This document shows positions 5,859 to 12,345 of a stretch of DNA of 20,173 nucleotides, in pieces. The stretch is from the NCBI GenBank assembly GCA_017475875.1, contig JAFVET010000198.1:1-20173 (forward strand), written 5' to 3'. Position 1 is the first letter of the stretch. Every line of letters begins with the position of its first letter. The translations under genes were made by a program, and so were the position numbers. The notes beneath the pieces are model-generated. The model ran no database searches. It was not told where the DNA came from and saw only the letters and a program-made list of their open reading frames with translations. The DNA is from Candidatus Methanomethylophilaceae archaeon (GTDB lineage: Archaea; Thermoplasmatota; Thermoplasmata; Methanomassiliicoccales; Methanomethylophilaceae).

Positions 5859-7007
5859 ATGGCACATATCCGTGAAGCCTTCGAGGACCCGACATCGACG
5901 GCAACCATCGCATTCTACCTATTGGCCGTCATAGCGTCGATCCTCATAGGGGTACTCGGATATGTGTATGGGAACGCAGCGGAACTCATCCTGATCTTCC
6001 CGGTGATACTGATCCTGATGGTCACCATCACTTCCGAGAGGAAACGCATACACATTCCCCCGGCATTGGTGATACTCCTGCTTATCTCGTTCTACCTGTC
6101 TGTGGCGGGAAGGGTATTCGCTGCCGGTGCCGCATGGGAGAGGATATCGGGAATGGTCACCGGCATATCCCTCGCTTTGCTTGGGATCATAAGCGTCTAT
6201 CTGCTCTTGAAGTCCAAACCCGGCGTCCGCAAAGAGAACCCGGTGCTGGTGGCGATGTTCTCCATCGCGATAGCCATCTCCATATACACAGTCATGGCCA
6301 TAGTGCAATACTACCTATCCACTTTCGACGAGCGTCTAGGTCCCCCTCTCCTCGAGAAGTTCGTGTTGGAGTCGCTGTGGCTGATGGTCGGTGCCGGAAT
6401 AATATCCGCGCTGTACATCTGGAAGCCGACGAGGAAGTTCTTCGATTTCACCGTGAACAGTTTCATCGAGAAGAATGCGAAGATTCTCCAACTCGAGGGA
6501 ATGGAACGCGACGAGGTGCTGACCATGATTTCCGACGGGGAATCCGTCACCACGGAATTCAAATCCACGCTGAGGACCAATCTCCAGACCAACGAGGTGG
6601 ACAAGAGAATGGAGATTGCGGTTCTGAAGTCCATAGTGGCGCTGATGAACTCCGAAGGAGGCACTCTCCTCATCGGTGTGGATGATCAGGGAGTGCGGCT
6701 AGGTCTCGATCTTGACGGCTTCGAAAGCCAGGACAAATACAACCTGCATCTCACGCATCTGATATCGAGCAAAATCGGGGACGATTTCCTCCCATACATC
6801 ACCTTCAAACCGATCGAATTCGAGGACGGCAAATCCGTAATGAAGGTTGACTGCCAGAAGGTGACGACCCAGCCCGTCTTCCTCAAGGACAAGAGCCAAG
6901 AGATATTCTATGTCAGATCAGGCCCGTCGAGCGTGGAACTCACGGGTACGAAACTGCTGAGCTACGTGAGCAACCGCGAAGGAAAGAGAAAACTGCTAAA
7001 AAGATAA
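5859..7007 (+). CDS. Membrane-anchored AlbA_2 (Schlafen-like) domain protein
   Basis: A 382-residue protein. About six hydrophobic segments fill the first half (near 14-35, 43-58, 68-90, 97-117, 128-150, 170-188), then a cytosolic AlbA_2 domain (about 218-345). Domain marks are ESVTTEFKSTL (Glu233-Phe-Lys), LKSIVALMNSEGGTLLIGVDDQG and the later SQEIFYVRSGPSS. AlbA_2/Schlafen domains are nucleotide- or nucleic-acid-linked modules found in regulators and in some defence proteins; most archaeal forms are soluble with a C-terminal helix-turn-helix, which is missing here. The gene appears leaderless. It lies directly after the DUF3990 cassette but is GC-rich like the rest of the genome, so it is probably native. 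It is convergent with the DUF5654 gene. Confidence 0.8.
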   Translation: MAHIREAFEDPTSTATIAFYLLAVIASILIGVLGYVYGNAAELILIFPVILILMVTITSERKRIHIPPALVILLLISFYLSVAGRVFAAGAAWERISGMVTGISLALLGIISVYLLLKSKPGVRKENPVLVAMFSIAIAISIYTVMAIVQYYLSTFDERLGPPLLEKFVLESLWLMVGAGIISALYIWKPTRKFFDFTVNSFIEKNAKILQLEGMERDEVLTMISDGESVTTEFKSTLRTNLQTNEVDKRMEIAVLKSIVALMNSEGGTLLIGVDDQGVRLGLDLDGFESQDKYNLHLTHLISSKIGDDFLPYITFKPIEFEDGKSVMKVDCQKVTTQPVFLKDKSQEIFYVRSGPSSVELTGTKLLSYVSNREGKRKLLKR

Positions 7008-7046
7008 AGGAAAAGGGTTGAGAATAGTGAGAATCACTCTTCCTTT
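7006..7046. terminator. Possible bidirectional terminator between convergent genes
   Basis: aaaggaa (7006-7012) pairs with ttccttt (7040-7046), enclosing a small hairpin agtga-gaa-tcact (7026-7038). It spans the 3' ends of the AlbA_2 gene and the facing DUF5654 gene. There is no long T-run, so the call is tentative. Confidence 0.35.
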
Positions 7047-7294
7047 GCCGCCTTGAGAGCGTCCTTAGCCTTTCCAAGGGCCCTTGCAATGAGCAGGGTC
7101 ATGATGACAGCGAGGACGGTGACAATGATTGCATAAACGGTCATTCCGACCAGGTCATCGCTGCTGTTGAAAACCGCAGCGACAGCTGCCTTGATAGCCT
7201 CATTCCAAGCAAGCGCCGCAACAAGTCCGAAGGCCGCGGTAATAAGAGCGGCGAAGGTCTCGAGCAGCTGAACCTTAAAAGCATCAGATGCCAT
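7034..7294 (-). CDS. DUF5654 family membrane protein
   Basis: An 86-residue protein with two hydrophobic helices (about 13-34 and 51-71) and a lysine-rich C-terminal tail. The stretch ETFAALITAAFGLVAALAWN followed by EAIKAAV is the recognisable DUF5654 core. The family occurs in archaea, especially methanogens, and has no known function. ATG 7294 lies about 25-30 bases downstream of a TATA box at 7319-7326, so the transcript has almost no leader, and no ribosome-binding site is seen. It is monocistronic and convergent with the AlbA_2 gene. Confidence 0.8.
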   Translation of the reverse strand: MASDAFKVQLLETFAALITAAFGLVAALAWNEAIKAAVAAVFNSSDDLVGMTVYAIIVTVLAVIMTLLIARALGKAKDALKAAKEE

Positions 7295-7300
7295 ACTGGT

Positions 7301-7320
7301 GGAATTGCACTGAATGCAAT
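7301..7320. repeat. Direct repeat copy 1, with inverted attgca/tgcaat
   Basis: Matches 7408-7427 at 17 of 20 positions by eye. It also contains the inverted pair attgca (7304-7309) and tgcaat (7315-7320). It lies just upstream of the DUF5654 start, between TATA box and ATG. Confidence 0.55.
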
Positions 7321-7326
7321 ATATAG
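7319..7326 (-). promoter_or_regulatory. TATA box for the DUF5654 gene
   Basis: The reverse strand reads acctatatattgc; the centre lies about 28 bases before the ATG at 7294. It abuts direct repeat copy 1. Confidence 0.55.
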
Positions 7327-7407
7327 GTATCTATGATAAAACAAGATTGCAAAGCAATCGGCCTTGATACCCTGTTTTTCTGAGCGATTGAAAACCACAC
7401 GAATGCG

Positions 7408-7427
7408 GGAACTGCACTCAAAGCAAT
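7408..7427. repeat. Direct repeat copy 2
   Basis: Begins ggaactgcact and ends aagcaat, matching copy 1 at 17 of 20 positions at a distance of 107 bases. Between the copies is another short palindrome, gattgc-aaa-gcaatc (7345-7359). The 230-base stretch 7295-7524 holds no gene; it contains these repeats, a promoter and a terminator. Confidence 0.5.
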
Positions 7428-7490
7428 TGCATCCAGTGTCTTCCCGATTGTATATAATGAGTTGTAAAAACCCGCACAATATGACGGTTA

Positions 7491-7517
7491 TAAAATGATG
7501 GAGGGGTGTCCCCCTCC
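7491..7517 (-). terminator. Terminator of the five-gene SPFH operon
   Basis: The hairpin pairs ggagggg (7500-7506) with cccctcc (7511-7517) around the loop tgtc. It begins 8 bases after the last stop codon, and on the reverse strand is followed by atcatttta. Confidence 0.65.
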
Positions 7518-7524
7518 GGTTTGA

Positions 7525-8664
7525 TCAGTAGAGCTGTTCGGAGCAGTACGGGCAGAACTTGGGGGTCTTCGGCAGACCGCTGATGTCCTGTCCGCAGTAG
7601 GGACAGTTCTTGAAGGCCTTGGCCGGTGCGGCTCCGCCCTGCGGAGGCTGCTGCGCCCCACCCATTCCCTGCGGGGGGACACCCTGCTGCGGGGCTCCCA
7701 TCGGGGGCTGCTGCTGTTGCTGCATCTGTGGCGAGGGTTTTCCGCAGTTCCCGCAGAACTTGTACGGATAGTCGTTGGGGTTGCCGCAGTACGGACAGAG
7801 CACCTTGGGCTGCTGCTGTTGCTGGTACTGCTGTTGCTGTACGCCCTGCACCGGCTGCTGCTGGAGCTGCTGGTACATCTGGGGGAACAGGAGCATACCG
7901 GTACCCATCGCGGCGCCTCCCTGGGAGTCCCCGATGGCGTCTGCCATCCTCTCCATGACCTCATACCTCTTGAACGACTCGCCTGCAGCGCTCGTGAACT
8001 GGAGGTACTCGAAGACCTTCTTCTGGTCCTCTTCCGTGGTGCGGGCCTCGATGATCTTCAGGGAGAGGAGCTCGATACCCCTCTGGGCGAAGTACTGCTC
8101 GATGAGCGCCTTGGTCGAGGTGGAAGCCATCTCAAGGTTGTTGAGGACCTCCATGTAGTACTGTCTGGAGAGCTGCTGGGTGACCTGCTCGTTGATGAAA
8201 CCCTTCATGAAGGCGTTCAGACTCGCGGTGGTGTAGCTCTTCATTCCGCCCAGGACCTGGGTGTAGAACACCGGGATGTCGTTGATCCTGAACTGGTAGT
8301 CTCCGTTGGCCATCAGGGTGATCGGGACCTCGTATCCCTGCGCGGCCTTGACCATCCCTCTGATTCCCCATTTCCCGGAGAACATCTTCTGGGAGATGTA
8401 GATGACCTGGACCTTGAACGGGGTCTCCTTGTATCCCAGGGCCAGATTGTAGATCTTGGTCAGCCAGGGGATGTTGTTGGAGCTTATCAGGTGCCTGCCA
8501 GGTTCCAGGACCCCCTGGAGCTGCCCGTCCCTGATGAACGCGGCCACGGCGTGCTCGGGGACGGTCACGGATGTGAGCGTCCTCAGGTCGTCGTGCTCGT
8601 ATGCCATTATTATGTCGTCCGGTCCCTGGTTGTTCCAGAATATGACGTTCGTCTTCTCTGCCAT
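7525..8664 (-). CDS. SPFH-domain protein with Gln-rich linker and two C-terminal zinc ribbons
   Basis: A 379-residue protein of the COG4260 type (stomatin/prohibitin-like, related to Bacillus YdjI). An SPFH core spans about 5-250, including VTVPEHAVAAFIRDGQ and VLEPGRHLISSNNIPWL. A Gln/Pro-rich linker follows (about 262-289). The first zinc ribbon has CPYC and CGNC (about 290-309). A second disordered Gln/Pro/Gly stretch separates it from a last ribbon, CPYC plus CPYC (354-375). SPFH proteins form rings or scaffolds at membranes; there is no membrane helix here, so anchoring likely depends on partners. GGAGTGATC precedes the ATG, and the previous gene's TGA lies inside that site, a sign of coupling. 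It is the last gene of the operon. Confidence 0.9.
   Translation of the reverse strand: MAEKTNVIFWNNQGPDDIIMAYEHDDLRTLTSVTVPEHAVAAFIRDGQLQGVLEPGRHLISSNNIPWLTKIYNLALGYKETPFKVQVIYISQKMFSGKWGIRGMVKAAQGYEVPITLMANGDYQFRINDIPVFYTQVLGGMKSYTTASLNAFMKGFINEQVTQQLSRQYYMEVLNNLEMASTSTKALIEQYFAQRGIELLSLKIIEARTTEEDQKKVFEYLQFTSAAGESFKRYEVMERMADAIGDSQGGAAMGTGMLLFPQMYQQLQQQPVQGVQQQQYQQQQQPKVLCPYCGNPNDYPYKFCGNCGKPSPQMQQQQQPPMGAPQQGVPPQGMGGAQQPPQGGAAPAKAFKNCPYCGQDISGLPKTPKFCPYCSEQLY
7810..7873. repeat. CAG/CAA trinucleotide-rich tract coding poly-Gln
   Basis: On the + strand this is a run of ctg and ttg triplets, broken by other codons. It encodes the Gln-rich linker of the SPFH protein; a shorter similar tract lies at 7709-7724. 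Such tracts can vary in length by slippage. Confidence 0.7.
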
Positions 8665-8668
8665 GTGA

Positions 8669-9211
8669 TCACTCCGTCTCGGTCGCTCCTTCGGCTATGC
8701 CCTTCATGACGGCCTCCCTCTGCTGGTAAGCCTCCAGAAGGTCGTCGACTCCCCTTTCGTAGGCCCTGATCATGGCCTTGGTGGCGTTGCCGTTGTCCAC
8801 GGCGTCCAGGAGTTCCTCGGTGCACCTCCTCATCTCGGTGATGCTGTCGAAGATCTTGGCGTCCCAGTGGACTATGCGGTCGAGGTCAGATGCCTCGACC
8901 TTCAAAGCCTCGTGGAACCCGCTGTAACCGTTCACCGCTTTCTTGACGTCGATGTCGAGGTGGTCGACCTTGGTCCTGACCCTCTCGACGTCGAGCATCA
9001 GTGGCGTGCCGATGAGCCCCCTCATGATCTCGGAGAGGTCCTGCTTGGTCCCCTGGATCGAGCGGGAGAGCTCGTTCCTGACCGCGCGGTCCTCGTCCCT
9101 GCGGTAGTTCCTCTCCTTGTATCCCCGGTATCCGGGGATGTACATCTTGATCCTCTCCCAGAGGGTCATGTCCGATTTTATCTTGCCCTGTACTGCGTAG
9201 TCCAATCCCAT
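8669..9211 (-). CDS. Coiled-coil protein of unknown function, SPFH operon
   Basis: I cannot name this 180-residue protein. Near the N-terminus it has an amphipathic segment with KMYIPGYRGYKERNYRRDED, then long charged helices (about 45-175) typical of coiled coil, with no membrane helix or cysteine pair. The tyrosine/arginine-rich PGYRGYKE motif looks conserved and could contact membrane or partner. Its position directly before the SPFH gene (4-base gap) and 4 bases after the four-helix membrane protein supports a shared complex. The long helical character recalls PspA-type membrane-stress proteins, but I see no sequence similarity that justifies the name. The ATG at 9211 follows GTGATAAC. 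Confidence 0.8.
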   Translation of the reverse strand: MGLDYAVQGKIKSDMTLWERIKMYIPGYRGYKERNYRRDEDRAVRNELSRSIQGTKQDLSEIMRGLIGTPLMLDVERVRTKVDHLDIDVKKAVNGYSGFHEALKVEASDLDRIVHWDAKIFDSITEMRRCTEELLDAVDNGNATKAMIRAYERGVDDLLEAYQQREAVMKGIAEGATETE

Positions 9212-9215
9212 GTTA

Positions 9216-9581
9216 TCACGCGTTCCTGTTCTTTACGACCATCGCCAGGCCCGCGAAGGCCACGACGAGTATTATGATGACCGCTGTTATCAGCACCGAG
9301 TGGGTGTAGCTGTGCGACAGCCCCGCTATTCCAAGTCCAAGGAGGATCACTCCGGCTATGACTGTCACGTCGGAGTCCGACGGTCCGAAGCCGCTTTCCT
9401 TCCCGGACCTCAACACGGACGAGACCGCCATGTAGGCCCCGAACGCGATGAGGATGGTCCAGAGTATGTTGGCCAGATCGTTGGTGAAGTAATACACCAT
9501 GAGTGCCAACGCGATCGAGATCAGGAACGCCCCGGCCGTCAGACCGGCCCACGTCCTAGAACTAATTCCGCCTTCCGACAT
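9216..9581 (-). CDS. Four-helix membrane protein, SPFH operon
   Basis: A 121-residue protein made largely of four hydrophobic helices, near 12-32, 36-56, 72-89 and 95-115, with a short polar N-terminus and a positive C-terminus (VVKNRNA), suggesting a cytosolic tail. A soluble loop SGKESGFGPSDSD separates helices two and three. No family recognised. The start is uncertain: ATG 9581 (MSEGG) follows GGTGAT closely, while two GTG codons at 9590 and 9587 follow GAGG and would add three residues. The gene follows the zinc-ribbon protein by about 13 bases and precedes the coiled-coil gene by 4. It is the only integral membrane protein in the operon and probably the anchor. Confidence 0.8.
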   Translation of the reverse strand: MSEGGISSRTWAGLTAGAFLISIALALMVYYFTNDLANILWTILIAFGAYMAVSSVLRSGKESGFGPSDSDVTVIAGVILLGLGIAGLSHSYTHSVLITAVIIILVVAFAGLAMVVKNRNA

Positions 9582-9594
9582 GATCACCACTTCC

Positions 9595-11142
9595 TCAGAG
9601 TACTATGGTTGCTGATTTGCCTATCTTGGAAAGGACCGCGGGAGTGGTTCTCGAGAACTCCTGCGGCAGCGTTACGCCGTTATCGGAGTAGCTGCAGGGG
9701 ATGAAGATCAACCTCTTGACCTGCGGCTTGCCGAGCTTGAGTTTGGAATGCGTCTTCACGCACTGCTTCATGTATTCCTCGACCAGTTTGGTGGCCTCGA
9801 GCTTGGTGCTCAACGGCACGACGACCTTCCTCCCGCCGAGCTGATTCTCGGCTGCGGAATCCGCCAGGGCACCGATTCCGGTACCTCCGCTAATGCTGCT
9901 CTCCTTGCCTTGGACCTTGCTCAGGATCGTGCTCTCGGGGGCCGCCGCGAATATGTCCGTAAGACCTTGGCGGGGGTTCTCGAGAGCGGACGCGGACGCC
10001 ACGAAGGTCGCGGGTATGAGGATGTCCTCGGTCACCTCGACCGACTTCTTGGAGAACATCGCCCCGGTCGTAAAGCTGTACTTGAGGTCGACGTCCCAGA
10101 ACGGGTAGAGCGTGTCGCCGCTCCCGCGGCAGATCATCAGGGTCCCGCCCTTCTTGGCGTCGGATATCATCCCGATGTAGTCGTAGAGCTCCTGGCTCCT
10201 CTCCTTGCGGGACAGGACCTGTCCCCAGTCCCCGATGCTGGGGAGCTTGATGCTGTTGATCTTGTTCAGAAGGTTCAGCACCTCGAGCGGGGACTCGTCG
10301 CTCTCACCGGTGGTCGCGCTCGAACTGATGTTCTGGAGCGTCCTGCACTGGGCGAGCTCCATGTCGACCGCGCGGATCATGACCGCCAGGCGCGGGCTCT
10401 TGAGGATCTCCTTCTTCGCCTTCATCAGGTCGTCGACGGACTTCTCCGCCTTCACAGAACATCCCAGGGAATCCCCGTTGAGGACCATGTCCGACGCCTC
10501 GCACACCTCGGCGAGGGCGTTGAGCCTGCTGACGAGTGGTTCCAACCCTTTGACCGACTTGAGGAAATCGGCGGCCTCGGTGAAGTTCTTGGACATGAGC
10601 GCGAAGCGGCCGGGGGTCGTCTTCGATAGCAGGTTCGTGTTGTTGACTATCAGCGCGTAAGCGGACGAGGAGTTCTCCGCGTCCACGATCGCCTGGCGGT
10701 GGGTGTTGTCCACGGCTAGGGGCTCGATGCTCTTGAGACGCGCGTTGAACTCGAAGGCCTGCTGCGACGTGTGGTTGGCCTTGGGGGGCGTACCGGTGTT
10801 GTACGGCAGGACGATCAGCGAGTGCGCTATCAGCGAGTTGAGGGCGAGGTTGAACTCCTTGATCTCCGGGTCGATCATCGGCTTGACGTTGTTGAGGTAG
10901 ATGTTGTGCCTCGCGATGGGGTCCACGTTCTGCGTCTGCGCGACGGTGAACCCGCCCGGGATCGCCTTGCTGATCCAGGACTTGATCTCGCCCATCATCT
11001 GTTCCATGTACTGCTTGGCGTCGACCCTCTGCTGGGTCGTGCCGCAGCTCTCGCATGTGACGTACGGCGACTCCGACTCGACCTGTTCGCGGTTGAGGGG
11101 CGCACCGCAGAATTTGCAACGTAGCTCGACTATCTCGTCCAT
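9595..11142 (-). CDS. 515-residue zinc-ribbon protein of unknown function, SPFH operon
   Basis: The protein opens with a zinc ribbon, LRCKFCGAPL and VTCESCG (Cys9, 12, 30, 33). A helical middle follows, then an alpha/beta C-terminal half with segments such as GTLMICRGSGDTLYPFWDVDLKY and VKRLIFIPCSYSD. I do not recognise the large domain, and no membrane helix is visible. The open frame extends 138 codons further upstream, to 11556, but that stretch is arginine/proline-rich nonsense overlapping the previous gene. ATG 11142 has GGTGAG as ribosome-binding site and shares one base with the upstream stop (TGATG). It is the second gene of the operon and its largest protein, so it may be the core partner of the SPFH protein. 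Confidence 0.85.
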   Translation of the reverse strand: MDEIVELRCKFCGAPLNREQVESESPYVTCESCGTTQQRVDAKQYMEQMMGEIKSWISKAIPGGFTVAQTQNVDPIARHNIYLNNVKPMIDPEIKEFNLALNSLIAHSLIVLPYNTGTPPKANHTSQQAFEFNARLKSIEPLAVDNTHRQAIVDAENSSSAYALIVNNTNLLSKTTPGRFALMSKNFTEAADFLKSVKGLEPLVSRLNALAEVCEASDMVLNGDSLGCSVKAEKSVDDLMKAKKEILKSPRLAVMIRAVDMELAQCRTLQNISSSATTGESDESPLEVLNLLNKINSIKLPSIGDWGQVLSRKERSQELYDYIGMISDAKKGGTLMICRGSGDTLYPFWDVDLKYSFTTGAMFSKKSVEVTEDILIPATFVASASALENPRQGLTDIFAAAPESTILSKVQGKESSISGGTGIGALADSAAENQLGGRKVVVPLSTKLEATKLVEEYMKQCVKTHSKLKLGKPQVKRLIFIPCSYSDNGVTLPQEFSRTTPAVLSKIGKSATIVL

Positions 11143-12068
11143 CAGTTGCTCACCCTGAGGTAGGATATCTCCCTGCGCAGCGAGTCGATCTCGGCCTGCA
11201 GACGCGCCTCGGTGGTCCTCAGTTCGCGCATTCCCTGCTCGTAGTACTTCCTGGAGATCTCGTCGGCGCGGTACGATACGGCGGAGTAACATGCCCTGCA
11301 GATGTAGATGTGGTGCAGGTCGTCCGAGTTGGAACGCACCGTGTTGGTGTCCTTGGCCAGGGCGGGGGAGATGTCCGCGGGGGCGGAGTAGAAGAGAATC
11401 CCCTCCCCGGTGGCTATCCTGCCGCACAGCCAGCACTTGCTGGTCATCGAGTAGGCCTTGATCTTCTTCTGGTTCTCCTCGAAGGAGCGGCCGTTCTGCT
11501 GGCGGTAGCTCATGGCGATCTGCTGGTACTCCGCGGCCTGCGAAGGGTCGTCCCATACGGTCCCGTCGGCCATGCCCTCGTAGGACATCGCCATCAGGTC
11601 GTAGAACATCACGGTACCAGTGGTGGTCGTGTCGTTGTTGAAGATCTCGGGGATCAACAGGTGCTCGTCACCGATCTGCTCCTGGTACCTCGCGGCGAGG
11701 TCCTGGATCTTCTCGGCGACCTTCATCTTGTTCCCGGACTGGAGTTCGTCCGTGAGGTTCAGCCTCTCGACCGTCAGTTTGGCCTCCATCTTCAGGAAAT
11801 CGCGGTTGACCTTGGTCAGACCGAACTCTATGTCCGATGCGGAAAGCTCGTTCAGCTTGGATATGAGGGCCTGGTAACGGTCAACGTTGTTGAGGTTGCC
11901 GTTCAAGTCGAGCAGTGCGACCTTTACCGCCGCGACATCGTCGACTCCCCCTTCCTTGTCTATCGACTTCTGGAGCACGTTGCGTGCTTTGGAGAACTCA
12001 CCGCGTTTGATGAGCTCCTCTCCCTCTTGGTAGAGGTCGTCTCCCGATTTGAACAGTTTGAATGCCAT
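11142..12068 (-). CDS. Helical-repeat zinc protein, first gene of the SPFH operon
   Basis: A 308-residue protein starting MAFKLFKSGDDLYQEGEEL, followed by alternating helices like tetratricopeptide repeats (about 8-135). A middle region follows, then two separated CxxC pairs (CWLC at 212-215 and CRAC at 257-260) that probably form one zinc site, and a C-terminal coiled coil (about 268-304). No named family. ATG 12068 is preceded by AGGGAG and by a TATA box at 12098-12105; 18 further upstream in-frame codons would cross that TATA box and are excluded. The stop overlaps the next ATG by one base. Repeat-type and zinc domains suggest a protein-binding adaptor. Confidence 0.8.
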   Translation of the reverse strand: MAFKLFKSGDDLYQEGEELIKRGEFSKARNVLQKSIDKEGGVDDVAAVKVALLDLNGNLNNVDRYQALISKLNELSASDIEFGLTKVNRDFLKMEAKLTVERLNLTDELQSGNKMKVAEKIQDLAARYQEQIGDEHLLIPEIFNNDTTTTGTVMFYDLMAMSYEGMADGTVWDDPSQAAEYQQIAMSYRQQNGRSFEENQKKIKAYSMTSKCWLCGRIATGEGILFYSAPADISPALAKDTNTVRSNSDDLHHIYICRACYSAVSYRADEISRKYYEQGMRELRTTEARLQAEIDSLRREISYLRVSN

Positions 12069-12097
12069 AATGCTCCCTACAGCTCGTATATCGTTAC

Positions 12098-12105
12098 TAA
12101 TAAAT
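12098..12105 (-). promoter_or_regulatory. TATA box for the SPFH operon
   Basis: The reverse strand reads tcatttattagt. Spacing of about 34 bases to the ATG at 12068 gives a short leader carrying AGGGAG. Confidence 0.5.
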
Positions 12106-12148
12106 GAATCAATCCCTGGCAAGAGGTTACAGACTCCATAATCTAGAT

Positions 12149-12165
12149 GTCCGTCGCCGACGGAC
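12149..12165. repeat. Perfect 17-base palindrome in the gap between divergent operons
   Basis: gtccgtcg (12149-12156) and cgacggac (12158-12165) are exact reverse complements around a single c. The 277-base gap 12069-12345 has no gene that I can support. It also has weaker hairpins, such as ccacc/ggtgg near 12198-12213. Confidence 0.45.
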
Positions 12166-12306
12166 CGTGCCGCTGAGGAAACTTCGAACTATGCTGGACC
12201 CACCGTCCCGGGTGGACCGAAGGATGGGGTCGCCGATCCGGTCACCCCGATTCATCCGACGGGAGGTTTGCCTATCCTTCTCCGCACCCCCGAATCCCGT
12301 CCAACT

Positions 12307-12314
12307 TACATAAT
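12307..12314 (+). promoter_or_regulatory. Possible TATA box for the NSS transporter gene
   Basis: tacataat sits about 36 bases before the ATG at 12346; a second AT-rich element, caaataatg, is at 12318-12326. Either predicts a short or absent leader. Confidence 0.35.
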
Positions 12315-12345
12315 CAGCAAATAATGCCTGTACAGTCGTACACCC

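Noticed and set aside
4700..5860. Insertion sequence or integrase around the AT-rich cassette
   Set aside because: No transposase, terminal inverted repeats or tRNA attachment site seen, despite the composition change.
7709..7873. Repeats resembling a CRISPR array
   Set aside because: They are CAG/CAA triplets coding Gln, with no constant repeats or spacers.
7717..8709. Long forward frame antisense to the SPFH gene
   Set aside because: Leu/Val/Gly-rich shadow of a GC-rich, Gln-coding gene; no domain or ribosome-binding site.
11143..11556. Long N-terminal extension of the 515-residue zinc-ribbon protein
   Set aside because: The extra 138 codons are Arg/Pro-rich, overlap the previous operon gene in another frame, and lack a ribosome-binding site; ATG 11142 has one.
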